Positions 20,515 through 30,465 are shown, counted from the first letter of the stretch. The stretch: 64,000 bases of DNA from Kineothrix alysoides (GCF_000732725.1 NZ_JPNB01000002.1:1860001-1924000); one strand, 5' to 3'. The notes: generated from the letters alone by a model not told the origin. Program-made: numbers and translations.

Positions 20515-21768
20515 AAATAATATCGTGCGCAGGAGCTTGTACACAGAGGCGAAGAATACGGGTGCATCCGGCATAAGTGTAGTCTGGAACTTGCTTAAGG
20601 AAGCCATCCAGAACCCTGCAGCGATAAACATATAAGGATGTTTGTGAAAGCAGGTTCGAAGCTCGGTAAGTCCTGCTAAAACCACAGCATCCTTTTTTGC
20701 AGCCAGAAGGACGATTTGCAATGCCTGAACCGTAAGAAAAGCGCCAAACCACCGTCCCCAGTCTATGGCAAGCAGGAACGCCGGGACGAAGCACAACTGG
20801 CTTAGTAAAAACAGTGAATATTTTAATTTCTCAGCACCGGCCGCTTTTAAGATGCGATTCCAAAGGTAACCGTAGATAAGAGCTAAGGGGGACAGAAGAA
20901 AGATGGTCACTGCGCCGTAGCGAATACGTTCCGGGAGCTGGTTTAGCATAAGCTCGTAAAAGGCAGTGTCGATGGTGCAAAAATATTCATAACGGAGCGC
21001 TGTTTCATTTACATTCAAGTCCGTTCTGGAGGACAAAAGTGCGGTAAGATCACCTAATGTGCCGGTGTTAAGATGAGAGAAAACCTGCAGATAAACAAAA
21101 GCTACACACAAAAGAAAAAGGCCTTGGATTCCCAGAACAAAATCGGATTTTCTGCACTTTTCCGAGACAGTATCCACAAACATAGTAAATAAAAGAGGCA
21201 GGAAAATAAACATAAATACTTGGTGAACGCACAGAGCTATAAGGCCGATAACTGTAAAGGAAATCAGCCGCATTGTCACAGAAGATATTTTTATGTAAAG
21301 AATGGCTGCAAAAACGGTCAGTATAATGAGATATAGGTCAAACCGCCCCATATTCTCGCTGGTCCACAAGTAGGCAGGAGAGCCGGGGCCCAGCAAATAA
21401 AGTGCGATGAGAAGGAGTAAGGCCGTATTTGCAGGCAGTTTGTCTGTCCTTCTTAACGCGGAGCCGAGAACGTAGGAAAGCAGCATCAGGAATACGATAA
21501 TGGAGCAAAATACAAAGGTATATGCGCTTTCCGCAGGCAGATAGTCGGGATAAAATAAACGAAGCAGTGACCCGATAAGAAGCCTGGAATCGAAGCCAAG
21601 GGAATAGTCCATGACATACCAGCCGCTGTTCCAATCGTGAAGCGCGGACGGCGCCGAACTAAGAAAGGAGAGAAGAAGGAAGAGAAAAATGCAGCCTTCT
21701 CTCCGGAAAGAGTAACATTTAGATAAAATTTTATGAATAAATACTTTACTTTTTGTGGTGCTTATCAT
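20506..21768 (-). CDS. Polytopic membrane protein of unknown family
   Basis: The 420-residue protein has a short basic N-terminus, then about ten hydrophobic segments (GCIFLFLLLSFLSSAPSAL first). A loop after helix one has HDWNSGWYVMDYSLGFDSR, which may be a substrate loop because aromatic and acidic residues cluster there. I do not recognise the family; size and context suggest a GT-C-like transferase or polymerase for a surface glycan. It is the only minus-strand gene of this stretch and has its own promoter (21798-21826) and a GGAGG ribosome site. Confidence 0.6.
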   Translation of the reverse strand: MISTTKSKVFIHKILSKCYSFRREGCIFLFLLLSFLSSAPSALHDWNSGWYVMDYSLGFDSRLLIGSLLRLFYPDYLPAESAYTFVFCSIIVFLMLLSYVLGSALRRTDKLPANTALLLLIALYLLGPGSPAYLWTSENMGRFDLYLIILTVFAAILYIKISSVTMRLISFTVIGLIALCVHQVFMFIFLPLLFTMFVDTVSEKCRKSDFVLGIQGLFLLCVAFVYLQVFSHLNTGTLGDLTALLSSRTDLNVNETALRYEYFCTIDTAFYELMLNQLPERIRYGAVTIFLLSPLALIYGYLWNRILKAAGAEKLKYSLFLLSQLCFVPAFLLAIDWGRWFGAFLTVQALQIVLLAAKKDAVVLAGLTELRTCFHKHPYMFIAAGFWMASLSKFQTTLMPDAPVFFASVYKLLRTILFLL

Positions 21769-21797
21769 GTGTATACCTCCGGTATTTTATAAAATTA

Positions 21798-21826
21798 ACT
21801 GTAACACACCTCATTTCGTTTGACAA
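21798..21826 (-). promoter_or_regulatory. Promoter of the minus-strand membrane gene
   Basis: Read on the minus strand: TTGTCA (21821-21826), 17-base spacer, TACAGT (21798-21803), 30 bases from the start codon at 21768. Confidence 0.5.
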
Positions 21827-21852
21827 TTCGGTTTGTATGAAGTTGGAAGTTT

Positions 21853-21881
21853 TTGACATTAGACGTAGCATGTATTAATAT
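21853..21881 (+). promoter_or_regulatory. Sigma-A promoter of the 21.9-27.9 kb operon
   Basis: TTGACA (21853-21858), 17-base spacer and TAATAT (21876-21881), 45 bases before the next start codon. It faces away from the promoter at 21798-21826. The genes at 21927-27896 follow with gaps of no more than 22 bases or with overlaps. Confidence 0.7.
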
Positions 21882-21926
21882 TGTGTAGGAAGATTGAAAG
21901 AATTTTGAAGGAGTACAAGGGGTACG

Positions 21927-23954
21927 ATGATAAAGATAAAAAAGAAGCTTGTTGACAATAAGCCGGTATGGATTTGCGCGCTGCTGGGAGCGGTAGTATT
22001 TGTATTGATTTACGGCGTACATATTTTGAATCCCTGTTATACGGACTGGCTTATGACCAGCGAAGACGGAGATTTGACTCAACATTATCTCGGCTGGAAG
22101 TTCTTTCGGCATGCGGGCTGGAAATTTCCTTTTGGACTCATCGATACGATAGCATATCCCAATATGACCTCGGTTATCTTTACCGATTCTATCCCGCTTT
22201 TCGCAGTGTTTTTTAAAGCGATTCGATTTATGCTGCCGGCACAATTCCAGTATTTCGGATGGTTCGGTCTCTTATGCTTCATGCTTCAGGGGGGGATCGG
22301 CGCGGTTCTCGTGAAGAAATATTTGAAAAATGATTTTTTGGTAGTGCTTGGTGGGATGCTATTTATACTGAGTCCCGTATTTATTGACAGAATGTACTGG
22401 ATGACGTCTCTTTCCGCTCATTTTTTGTGTCTCATGGCGCTTACGTTTATCGTATATTATGACGAAGTATTCGGCAAGACGAGGAATGCGATGATTGCCT
22501 GGGCAATGTTAGGAGCGTTGTGCGCAAGTATTCACATATATTTTCTGCCCATGTGCGGAATTATCCTTCTCGGATTTACGCTGATCGACTTCGTAAGAGG
22601 AAGGAAGAAGTGGAAAGTGCTGCTGCCGCTTTTGTCCTACATAGGATCAGCATCGGCTGTGGTTTTCCTCTTAGGAGGCTTCGGCTCAGGAATGCAGGCC
22701 GGGAACGACGGAGTAGGGTACTACAGTTTTAATTTGAATGGATTCTTTAATCCCCAGGGATGGTCAGGTTATTGGAAGGACATGCCTTATACGGACAGCC
22801 AGTACGAGGGCTTCGCATACTTGGGACTTGGAATTTTGGTGTTGCTTTTCCTCTCTTTTGTTTTATGGCTGGGAAGTATAGCGATAAAGAAGGTGCGGAT
22901 ATCCATATGGATGAAGGAGCATGTTCAGGGACTTTCCTTTGCACTTATCATCATGGTCACACTCATTGTATCGGCTTCCAATATCGTAATGTACAACGAC
23001 AAGGTATTATACGAGCTGCCCGTTTCCGGCTTTATTTATAAAATGTGGAGCGTTTTCCGGGCTACAGGGCGTCTAATATGGCCGGCAGTATATCTCCTTG
23101 TGCTCGGTGCAGTATGCATGGATATAAAGACGATAGGCAAGCGGACGAAAGGGCTTTTGCTGACATTCTGCCTGCTTTTACAGATTGCGGATATCAAGGG
23201 AATGCTGGCACAGAAGAATGAGGTATACAATAAAGTAAATAGCTATCAGACTTTATTGCCCTCGGAGGCTTGGAGAATGCTGGCCGAGGAGACGGATGCA
23301 GAGCATATATGCTTCGTATCGGATGTGGCAAATAACAGGAAGCTGCTATTTTCTTTCGGCGATTATGGGTCGAATTACGGGCTGACCCTAAGCAATTTTT
23401 ATTTTGCCCGTTCTATTGGGGATAAGGAGCGGATAGCTAGGGATGAGGCCCTTCAGGAGCTTCCTGCAGATACCGTTTTTATCTTTTTCAAAAATGAAGC
23501 GCAGAAATGTCTGAATTACGGGATAAACTATTATGAGATAGATGGATTGATCGTCGGATGCAGTGTTCCCCTCGGGGATATGCAGACCATTACAGAGAAA
23601 GACCTGACCACATACCGTTATGAGCTTGAAAGTGGCCAGTTCATGAATAACGGAGAGGTCGTGGACGGCACATGGAACATACATTCCTATGGAAATACTT
23701 ATGGACCGTATCTGAATGCTGAGGCGGGAAAATATAAGGTTACGGTAATGGGAGGTAATCTTGTATCTACAGATATAAAATGCTATTATAGCGGCGGAGA
23801 TAAGAATCTCGAACCGCAGAATGTAATTCTAGGGGATACGCAGATAACCTATGAGGTGGAACTTTTAGAGCACGCAGAGGATTTGGAATTCGCCTTGTGG
23901 AATATAGGCGGTGCGGATATGATCGTTTCCGATATCATCATTGAAAAGGAATAA
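21927..23954 (+). CDS. Large polytopic membrane glycosyltransferase-like protein (DUF6311-like)
   Basis: The 675-residue protein has a first helix (VWICALLGAVVFVLIYGV), then a loop with TSEDGDLTQHYLGWKFFRHA in which the D-L-T-Q-H acidic/histidine cluster recalls the donor site of GT-C enzymes. About ten more helices reach residue 420, followed by a mostly soluble, beta-rich C-terminal domain of about 240 residues expected outside the membrane. The arrangement resembles DUF6311 proteins, remembered as predicted surface-glycan transferases. It is first in an operon with a flavoenzyme, two GT2 enzymes and an aminotransferase, so it probably acts on the product of those enzymes. Confidence 0.65.
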   Translation: MIKIKKKLVDNKPVWICALLGAVVFVLIYGVHILNPCYTDWLMTSEDGDLTQHYLGWKFFRHAGWKFPFGLIDTIAYPNMTSVIFTDSIPLFAVFFKAIRFMLPAQFQYFGWFGLLCFMLQGGIGAVLVKKYLKNDFLVVLGGMLFILSPVFIDRMYWMTSLSAHFLCLMALTFIVYYDEVFGKTRNAMIAWAMLGALCASIHIYFLPMCGIILLGFTLIDFVRGRKKWKVLLPLLSYIGSASAVVFLLGGFGSGMQAGNDGVGYYSFNLNGFFNPQGWSGYWKDMPYTDSQYEGFAYLGLGILVLLFLSFVLWLGSIAIKKVRISIWMKEHVQGLSFALIIMVTLIVSASNIVMYNDKVLYELPVSGFIYKMWSVFRATGRLIWPAVYLLVLGAVCMDIKTIGKRTKGLLLTFCLLLQIADIKGMLAQKNEVYNKVNSYQTLLPSEAWRMLAEETDAEHICFVSDVANNRKLLFSFGDYGSNYGLTLSNFYFARSIGDKERIARDEALQELPADTVFIFFKNEAQKCLNYGINYYEIDGLIVGCSVPLGDMQTITEKDLTTYRYELESGQFMNNGEVVDGTWNIHSYGNTYGPYLNAEAGKYKVTVMGGNLVSTDIKCYYSGGDKNLEPQNVILGDTQITYEVELLEHAEDLEFALWNIGGADMIVSDIIIEKE

Positions 23955-23976
23955 AAATAAAGGGTAGAAGATTAGT

Positions 23977-25107
23977 ATGAGGAAGGTATATGATAAGGTT
24001 ATTATAGGGGCAGGATTGTATGGAATGTATGCAGCGTTATACTGCGCCAAAAAGGGCGAGCAGATTTTAATCCTTGAATGTGAGGATGCTCCGTTTAAAA
24101 GAGCTACGTATATTAACCAGGCAAGAGTTCACATGGGGTATCATTATCCGAGAAGTATTTCAACAGCAGTAAAATCGGCCGGGTATTTCAGACGGTTTGC
24201 GGAAGAATTCGATTTTTGTATTTACTCGTCATTTCAGCAGATTTATGCTACTTCGGCACAGTATTCATGGACTGATGCGAAGCAGTTTACCGCATTTTGT
24301 GAAGCGGCATGCATTCGCTGTGAGGAAATGCCGGTGTCGAGATATTTCAGGGAAGGTCAGTGCGACGGAGCATTTCTGACGGAGGAATACACTTATGATG
24401 CGATGCTCTTAAGAGATTTTTATGTGAAAGAGCTGGCCGGACAAAGCAAAGTCGAAGAAATATACGGTGCGAAGATAGAAAGCATAAGAAAAAGTGGAGA
24501 CAAGTTTGAAGTAAGCGTAAAGAACAGAGGATGCTTTGAAACCGAATTTGTATTAAATGCTACTTATGCTTCGGCCAATCAGATATTGCGATTGCTTCAG
24601 CCGGAAAGTGAAAGCAAAGAGCTTTTTGACATTAAATATGAATTATGTGAAATTATTCTTTGTAAGCCGGGAGATAAGTTGAAGGATGTTGGAATTACGG
24701 TAATGGATGGCCCTTTTTTTTCCATTATGCCTTTTGGGAAGACGGGGTATCATTCTTTGACGTCGGTAACGTTCACCCCCCATGTAACCAGTTATGACAG
24801 ATTACCTGTTTTTTCCTGTCAGAAGGAATTGGAATGCAGCGAAAATCAGTTGATAAATTGTAACGAATGTGAGAATAAACCGCCCACTGCATGGCAATAT
24901 ATGGATCATTTAGCAAGAAAATATTTAAAGGATGAATATCAATACGAATATGTAGATTCTTTGTTTTCTATGAAACCGATTTTGAAATCTTCTGAGGTGG
25001 ATGATTCGCGGCCGACAAAAATCCGGATAGATTCGGAAAAACCATACTTTGTTAGCGTATTATCGGGAAAAATCAATACGGTGTATGATTTGGAGGAGCT
25101 TTTATAA
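23977..25107 (+). CDS. FAD-dependent oxidoreductase, DAO-like
   Basis: The 376-residue protein opens with an FAD-binding GAGLYGMYAALYCAKKG motif (residues 12-28) and an E at the end of strand two (LILECED), then NQARVHMGYHYPRS, which resembles the flavin-contact region of D-amino-acid-oxidase-like proteins. The C-terminal half has a second flavin-contact segment but no cofactor-independent motif. Members of this kind occur in O-antigen and capsule loci, where the substrate is usually unknown. The stop codon overlaps the next start (TAATG), so expression is coupled to the GT2 gene. The exact reaction cannot be inferred. Confidence 0.65.
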   Translation: MRKVYDKVIIGAGLYGMYAALYCAKKGEQILILECEDAPFKRATYINQARVHMGYHYPRSISTAVKSAGYFRRFAEEFDFCIYSSFQQIYATSAQYSWTDAKQFTAFCEAACIRCEEMPVSRYFREGQCDGAFLTEEYTYDAMLLRDFYVKELAGQSKVEEIYGAKIESIRKSGDKFEVSVKNRGCFETEFVLNATYASANQILRLLQPESESKELFDIKYELCEIILCKPGDKLKDVGITVMDGPFFSIMPFGKTGYHSLTSVTFTPHVTSYDRLPVFSCQKELECSENQLINCNECENKPPTAWQYMDHLARKYLKDEYQYEYVDSLFSMKPILKSSEVDDSRPTKIRIDSEKPYFVSVLSGKINTVYDLEELL

Positions 25108-26054
25108 TGGAAAAAAAAGAAAGCAAGTTTATATCTATTGTTGTGTACGTACATAACGACAGCTCGAATATAGTTCGTTTTTTTGAGCAGACATTGCGGG
25201 TATTTATGAATACCTTTGAGAAATATGAAGTTATTTGTGTGAATGATTCATCGGTAGATGATGGTATAGAGATATTAAAAGAATATTTTTCACACTGTGA
25301 AGAGAATAATATAATAAATATCGTGCATATGAGTCATTTTCAAGGATTGGAAGCGTCAATGAATGCAGGAAGGGATCTGGCAATCGGTGACTTTGTATAC
25401 GAATTTGACGATATGAACTGCGATTATGCTCCTGAGCTTATCGTGAAGGTATATAAAAGGCTGCTGGATGGGTATGATATCGTCTCTACCAGTTGTAAAA
25501 GTCGAATTAAGCTGACCTCGAAGTTGTTTTACTTTTTTTATAACCTGACCAGTTGGTCAAAGAATAAAATCGGTCCGGAAACATTTCGAATTCTATCCAG
25601 AAGGGCAATTAACAGAGTGAATACGCTCGGTACCTATATTCCTTATAGGAAGGCGGTATATATGAATTGCGGTTTAAAAACGGATACGATATATTATGAG
25701 GATATCCGAAAGAGCGGAAGAGCGCGGAATAAGACAAATCGAAATGAGCGCACAAGTCTTGCAATGGACTCTTTTATTTATTTTACTAATGTACTGGAGA
25801 AAGCGGCATTACTGATCAGCGGAGCGTTTTTAATTTTTTCTTTTGGTGTTCTGATTTACATTATCAGTTCCATTTTTAGTTCGTATAAGCCGGTGGAAGG
25901 TTGGATATCCACTATGGGATTTCTTGCATTCGGTTTTTTTGGCGTATTTATTTTACTCGCGATTATTTTGAAGTACCTATCGGTACTATTGAATCTCATA
26001 TTTAAACATCAGAGGTATTTAGTGGAGTATGTGGAAAAGATCTCAAAAAGGTAA
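25107..26054 (+). CDS. GT2 glycosyltransferase with C-terminal membrane helices
   Basis: The 315-residue protein is a GT-A fold family 2 enzyme: ISIVVYVHNDSSNI at the start, ICVNDSSVDDG near residue 49, and EFDDMNCDY near residue 97 in place of the metal-binding DxD. Two C-terminal helices (ALLISGAFLIFSFGVLIYI and GFLAFGFFGVFILLAIIL) give the layout of polyprenyl-phosphate sugar transferases of the DPM1/GtrB type. The sequence is more divergent than the enzyme at 36174. It would load a sugar on polyprenyl phosphate at the inner face of the membrane. Confidence 0.75.
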   Translation: MEKKESKFISIVVYVHNDSSNIVRFFEQTLRVFMNTFEKYEVICVNDSSVDDGIEILKEYFSHCEENNIINIVHMSHFQGLEASMNAGRDLAIGDFVYEFDDMNCDYAPELIVKVYKRLLDGYDIVSTSCKSRIKLTSKLFYFFYNLTSWSKNKIGPETFRILSRRAINRVNTLGTYIPYRKAVYMNCGLKTDTIYYEDIRKSGRARNKTNRNERTSLAMDSFIYFTNVLEKAALLISGAFLIFSFGVLIYIISSIFSSYKPVEGWISTMGFLAFGFFGVFILLAIILKYLSVLLNLIFKHQRYLVEYVEKISKR

Positions 26055-26074
26055 AGGCAGTGAAGGAGCTGAAA

Positions 26075-26815
26075 ATGGATATTACTATTTTATTTCCGGT
26101 ATTGAATGAGAAACGCAGACTTAAAAACGGTATTGTTACGACAGTTGAGTATTTGCGAGAAAATTGCAATGTGCCGTGCAAGCTTATGATTTTAGATAAC
26201 GGATCGACAGATGAAACACCTGAAATTGCAGAGGAACTTTGTAAAATGTATGAAGAAGTAACATATGTGAGGGTGGAAGAACGCGGGGTTGGAGTGGCTT
26301 TCAGAGAAGGTATAAAGAGAAACACCAGTGATATTGTGGGGTATATGGATATCGACTTATCCACGAATATTAAACATCTGGGAGAGGCCATCCGCATTTT
26401 TGAGAACAGAGAGGATGTAGAATACATTAATGGCACAAGATTCAGCAGACAGTCGGATACACAAGGAAGGAAATGGTATCGGAAAATCACATCAAAAGGC
26501 CTTCTGATACTTTTAAAAAGTATTTTAAAAATGAAATCCACTGACGCAGTCTGTGGTTTTACTTTCATGCGTAAAAGAGTAGCAGACGAATTAATCGAAG
26601 TATCGGGGAATGAGAACGGGTGGTTCTATACGGTTGAAATGCTGCTCCGCGCAGAGAGGGGAGGCATACGTATCATGGATATGCCGGTGGAATGGCAGGA
26701 GGATTATAATACTACGGTAAAGTTATGGAAAACGATAAGAAATTATCTAATGCAAATAAAAAGGCTCTACAGGGAATTTAAGAAAGAGGACAAAGCAAAT
26801 GCTAAAAAGAGTTGA
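26075..26815 (+). CDS. GT2 glycosyltransferase, DPM/GtrB-like without membrane domain
   Basis: ATG 26075 is chosen because AAGGAG lies six bases upstream; a GTG at 26060 is in frame but overlaps that site. The 246-residue enzyme has ITILFPVLNEKRRL, LDNGSTDETPEI and the metal-binding DIDLS near residue 90, followed by VCGFTFMRKRV, which fits the acceptor-binding region of family 2 enzymes that make dolichyl- or undecaprenyl-phosphate sugars. It has no transmembrane helix. It overlaps the aminotransferase gene by 17 bases. Donor sugar unknown. Confidence 0.75.
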   Translation: MDITILFPVLNEKRRLKNGIVTTVEYLRENCNVPCKLMILDNGSTDETPEIAEELCKMYEEVTYVRVEERGVGVAFREGIKRNTSDIVGYMDIDLSTNIKHLGEAIRIFENREDVEYINGTRFSRQSDTQGRKWYRKITSKGLLILLKSILKMKSTDAVCGFTFMRKRVADELIEVSGNENGWFYTVEMLLRAERGGIRIMDMPVEWQEDYNTTVKLWKTIRNYLMQIKRLYREFKKEDKANAKKS

Positions 26816-27896
26816 TTTAGGGAGAAATTATAGAAATCATAAGGACGAGTATATGAAGGCGATAGAGGAAGTCTGCGAAGAAACGGCTTTTTCAGGAGGA
26901 AAGTTCGCAGATAAGTTCGATCAGGAATTTGCAGAATATATTGGGGTCAGAGCGGCAACGGGAGTGGATAACGGAACATCCGCCATTCAGCTTGCGATGC
27001 TGGCACTTGGTATCGGTCCCGGAGATGAGGTCATTGTTCCTGCAAATACTTATATCGCTACCGCATGGGGAGTTACCTATACCGGAGCGATTCCGGTTTT
27101 TGTAGATTGTACTGAGGATACATGGGAAATTGATCCTGCAGCCATTGAAAAAAGGATTACGGAAAAAACGAAAGCGATTATCGGCGTACACCTTTATGGA
27201 CAGCCCTTCGAATTTGGGGAGGTAAAGGAAATCGCGGACAGGCATGGTTTGTATGTGGTGGAGGATTGTGCGCAAGCCCATAATGCCAGATATGAAGGAA
27301 GAATGGTGGGAGGCCTTGGTGATATCGGATGCTTTAGCTTTTATCCCGGAAAGAACCTTTATGCTTTTGGAGAAGCGGGCAGCGTGACATCGAATAATAA
27401 GAAATATATAGACTACATCGACATATTAAAGAACCAGGGATGCAAGGTGAGATATTACCACGATGTAGTGGGATATAACATGCGCATGGAAGGAATTCAG
27501 GGAGCTGTTCTCAGCGTTAGTCTGAAGTATTTGGATGAATGGACACGCAGAAGGCAAGATATTGGGTATCGTTATCTGAGAGGGATAGTTAACCCGATGA
27601 TCAGAAGGCAGGAACACCCTGGCAATACCGAATCAGTGTTTCATCTATTTGTCATTACCGTACCGGATGCAGAAGACTTTCTTCGTTTTATGGATGAGCG
27701 GGAAATTGAATGCAATAGGCATTACCCGGTGCCCTGTCATTTACAGCAGGCATATGCGCACTTGAACTATCGAAAAGGAGATTGTCCAAATGCAGAATAT
27801 TTGGCAGAGCACTGCATTACTCTTCCTATGTTCCCGGAAATGACAGAGGATGAAATTAACCTTGTCATAGATGCTTGTAATGAATATAACAATTAA
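26799..27896 (+). CDS. DegT/DnrJ/EryC1/StrS-family sugar aminotransferase
   Basis: The 365-residue PLP enzyme has the family features in order: TAFSGGKFADKF, GVDNGTSAIQLAM (phosphate-binding), PANTYIATAWGV, DCAQAHNA (Asp contacting the pyridine nitrogen), and SFYPGKNLYAFGEAG with the Schiff-base lysine near residue 184. Such enzymes put an amino group at C3 or C4 of a keto nucleotide sugar. With dTDP-glucose 4,6-dehydratase (rmlB) and Rmd in the window, a 4-keto-6-deoxysugar is a natural substrate, but the 3- or 4-keto choice cannot be read from sequence. It ends the plus-strand operon. Confidence 0.85.
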   Translation: MLKRVDLGRNYRNHKDEYMKAIEEVCEETAFSGGKFADKFDQEFAEYIGVRAATGVDNGTSAIQLAMLALGIGPGDEVIVPANTYIATAWGVTYTGAIPVFVDCTEDTWEIDPAAIEKRITEKTKAIIGVHLYGQPFEFGEVKEIADRHGLYVVEDCAQAHNARYEGRMVGGLGDIGCFSFYPGKNLYAFGEAGSVTSNNKKYIDYIDILKNQGCKVRYYHDVVGYNMRMEGIQGAVLSVSLKYLDEWTRRRQDIGYRYLRGIVNPMIRRQEHPGNTESVFHLFVITVPDAEDFLRFMDEREIECNRHYPVPCHLQQAYAHLNYRKGDCPNAEYLAEHCITLPMFPEMTEDEINLVIDACNEYNN

Positions 27897-28948
27897 AAAG
27901 GGGGCTGCCAGTTAGGATCTCCGTTATGAATAGGATCGTTATTTTGAAGGAATTCCCGATATTCGGGAATTTCTTCTTTTATTGTATTCATAAAAACGAT
28001 GGAACCCTCTGTATTCAAGTGGTCCGCATCTGCAAAGTATTCCAGGTGGCTGGTAAAGCGCTCGTCCTGCGAATAATCATAATAAGGAACACCGGTGGAG
28101 CCCGTTACGGTATGAATCGTATCATAAAACTCTGTTTTGAATTCGGCGGAAACCATATCGGTGTAATAAGAGGTGTAAGGTGTAGTAACGAGTACAGGAG
28201 TAATGCTGTTTTCCATGCAAAGATTTATTATATCATACAGATTGTCTATACGCTCCTGCATGAAATACTCCTCTTTATTTTCCATATGCCTTTGATACCT
28301 ATTCAGTGCCTTTTCGTAAAACTTAGCCTCCGCCTCTGCTTTTTCCTCGGGAGTAAGAACGCTGCTTTCTGCGGCAAAGGCTTTTAGGGGCATGAACGAG
28401 TATAAAATACTCGGGGGGAAAAGCTTTACAATATCTTCTCCGGCGGACAGAATGGGCATCCTATGTGTTACCAAATCGATATAAGGGCTGTAGCCGGGGA
28501 TATACCGTGGGGAAAGGAAGGTATAATATTTGGCGTTCAAGGATTGCATCTCCGTTTCGTTAACAACCTCGTTGTTAAAGGAAAAGTAAGAAACCGGAAT
28601 AAACAGGATGCTGTCCTTGGCGAAATGATTCCGATACATGGAGAGTATCGCGAGGTCATAGTTATAGGTCTGACTCGCCATGGCGAAGTTGAAGCACTCG
28701 TAGCCACTCTGTTTTGTCAGCTCCTCATAATAAAAAGCATATTCCCCATGAGAACTGCCGATATTAGCAATCTGGATATTGTTAAAAGTGGAATCCATAA
28801 AGTCGAATTTATGTGCGTCTGCATAAGGGTCTTCCATTACTTGCTTATAACGGTAATTTAACAAAAGCAAAAGCAAAAAGGCGATACCGCTTACTGTGAT
28901 ACATTTCATGAGAAAATTGATATAAGATTTTTTCATAAGCTCCATCAA
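27893..28948 (-). CDS. Membrane-anchored SGNH-like partner of the MBOAT at 28945
   Basis: The 351-residue protein has one N-terminal membrane helix (CITVSGIAFLLLLLLNYRY), then an extracytoplasmic domain whose first strand ends in IANIGSSHGEYAF, matching the GxSx block of SGNH-type acyltransferase partners (DltD, AlgX/AlgJ, PatB kind). The C-terminal part has DADHLNTEGS, the Asp-x-x-His block. It overlaps the MBOAT gene by four bases. In known systems the MBOAT moves an acyl group across the membrane and the SGNH protein transfers it to the polymer. The polymer and acyl group are unknown. Confidence 0.65.
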   Translation of the reverse strand: MMELMKKSYINFLMKCITVSGIAFLLLLLLNYRYKQVMEDPYADAHKFDFMDSTFNNIQIANIGSSHGEYAFYYEELTKQSGYECFNFAMASQTYNYDLAILSMYRNHFAKDSILFIPVSYFSFNNEVVNETEMQSLNAKYYTFLSPRYIPGYSPYIDLVTHRMPILSAGEDIVKLFPPSILYSFMPLKAFAAESSVLTPEEKAEAEAKFYEKALNRYQRHMENKEEYFMQERIDNLYDIINLCMENSITPVLVTTPYTSYYTDMVSAEFKTEFYDTIHTVTGSTGVPYYDYSQDERFTSHLEYFADADHLNTEGSIVFMNTIKEEIPEYREFLQNNDPIHNGDPNWQPPF

Positions 28949-30396
28949 AACTGAAAATAATAGAATTCAGTCGATACTCCTTTCTCCGAAAATAAAAGAA
29001 TGACAAGTAAAAACAGGATATAAATGGGGTAGCGCACCCATATTTTCTTCGAGGAAATATAGGAAATAACATCCGTTTTCAAGGAGGCATAATCATAAAT
29101 CCCGAGTAAAATAACGGGAATGGAGATATATACCATATGAGTGTAAGTCATATCCAGACAAATTACCGCTGTTTTCAAATATTCGTTCAAATCGTTGATC
29201 TGGAATAAACTTAAGCTGATCATTCGCCATGCATCTGCAAGGTTGCCCGCACGGAAGAAAACCCATGCAAAGCAGACGAGAAAAAAGGTCAAGGCGAGAG
29301 AGAGAAAACTAAAGAAGCCTTTGCGGGAAGCAGTATGTCCCCTTTTTTTACCAGGAAATAAAAGATCTTGTATAATCTGGTAGAGACCGTGCAAGCCTCC
29401 CCATACGAGGAAGTTCAGTCCCGCGCCGTGCCAAAGACCGCTTACCAAAAACGTGACCATCAAATTCAAAGCGTGCCGGAACCGGCCGACCCGATTGCCG
29501 CCCATAGGAATGTATAGATAATCCCGAAACCATGTGGAAAGGGATATGTGCCAGCGGCTCCAGAATTCTTTTATGCTGTGAGAAAAATAAGGACTTTTGA
29601 AGTTCTGGGTCAATTCGATGCCAAACAGCATAGCAGTGCCTACCGCGATATCCGTATAGCCGGAAAAATCACAATAAATCTGAATGGCAAACATGATCGT
29701 AACAATGATATAAACAAGCCCGATATAACTGTTTACATTGTCGAATACAGAATCCACGCTGGATACGAGCAGATTTGCCACAACCAGCTTCTTAAAATAG
29801 CCGACGGCCATGAGCTTTAAGCCATAGGCGGCCTTGGAAGAGTCGAAGAGACGTATTTTTTTAAATTGAGGAAGCAGCTTGTCTCCCCGCCCGATAGGAC
29901 CGGACAGGAGCTGTGGGAAAAAGGACACAAATAAGCTGTAATAACCGAAATGCTTTTCGGCAGGATACTTGCCCTTATATACATCAATCAGATATCCGAG
30001 AGTCTGGAAAGTATAGAATGAAATACCTACGGGCAGCATAAGCTTTAGGGTAGGGGTTTGTATGGGAATTGAAAACGACTGCGCAGCGGTATTTATAATT
30101 TCGAAGAAAAAGTCTAAATACTTATATAATAAGAGAACACCCGTTAAAGAAAGAATTCCCGAAGCAAGCCCAATCCTCTTGGTACGCAGACTTTTTGATA
30201 TGTTGAAGCTTCTGGCTAACAAATAAGAAATCACGGTAGTAAACAGCAGAAGGAATACATACCTTACGTCGAGGCTCATATAGAAGTAATAGCTGACCGC
30301 TAATAAAAAAACATATCGGTATTTAGAAGGACATATCCAGTATAATAAAAAAACTACAGGTAAAAATATGGCAAAGGCCATAGAATTAAATAGCAT
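28945..30396 (-). CDS. MBOAT-family O-acyltransferase (AlgI/DltB/PatA type)
   Basis: The 483-residue protein has about eleven membrane helices and the MBOAT hallmarks: LPVGISFYTFQTLGYLIDVY near residue 125, SGPIGRGDKLLPQF, FCDFSGYTDIAVG near residue 240, FWSRWHISLSTWFRDYLYIP, and SGLWHGAG with the invariant histidine near residue 315. It transfers an acyl group from a cytoplasmic donor across the membrane for O-acylation of a surface glycan. Its own promoter lies at 30437-30465, and the SGNH partner follows with a four-base overlap. This is the first of three MBOAT genes. Confidence 0.9.
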   Translation of the reverse strand: MLFNSMAFAIFLPVVFLLYWICPSKYRYVFLLAVSYYFYMSLDVRYVFLLLFTTVISYLLARSFNISKSLRTKRIGLASGILSLTGVLLLYKYLDFFFEIINTAAQSFSIPIQTPTLKLMLPVGISFYTFQTLGYLIDVYKGKYPAEKHFGYYSLFVSFFPQLLSGPIGRGDKLLPQFKKIRLFDSSKAAYGLKLMAVGYFKKLVVANLLVSSVDSVFDNVNSYIGLVYIIVTIMFAIQIYCDFSGYTDIAVGTAMLFGIELTQNFKSPYFSHSIKEFWSRWHISLSTWFRDYLYIPMGGNRVGRFRHALNLMVTFLVSGLWHGAGLNFLVWGGLHGLYQIIQDLLFPGKKRGHTASRKGFFSFLSLALTFFLVCFAWVFFRAGNLADAWRMISLSLFQINDLNEYLKTAVICLDMTYTHMVYISIPVILLGIYDYASLKTDVISYISSKKIWVRYPIYILFLLVILLFSEKGVSTEFYYFQF

Positions 30397-30436
30397 AAGT
30401 TACCTCAGTGCTTTCCGAAAATAATGCTGATAATAT

Positions 30437-30465
30437 ATTATAGATGATTTTAAAAGTTATGGCAA
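30437..30465 (-). promoter_or_regulatory. Sigma-A promoter of the MBOAT/SGNH pair
   Basis: On the minus strand: TTGCCA (30460-30465), 17-base spacer, TATAAT (30437-30442), 40 bases before the MBOAT start codon. Confidence 0.7.
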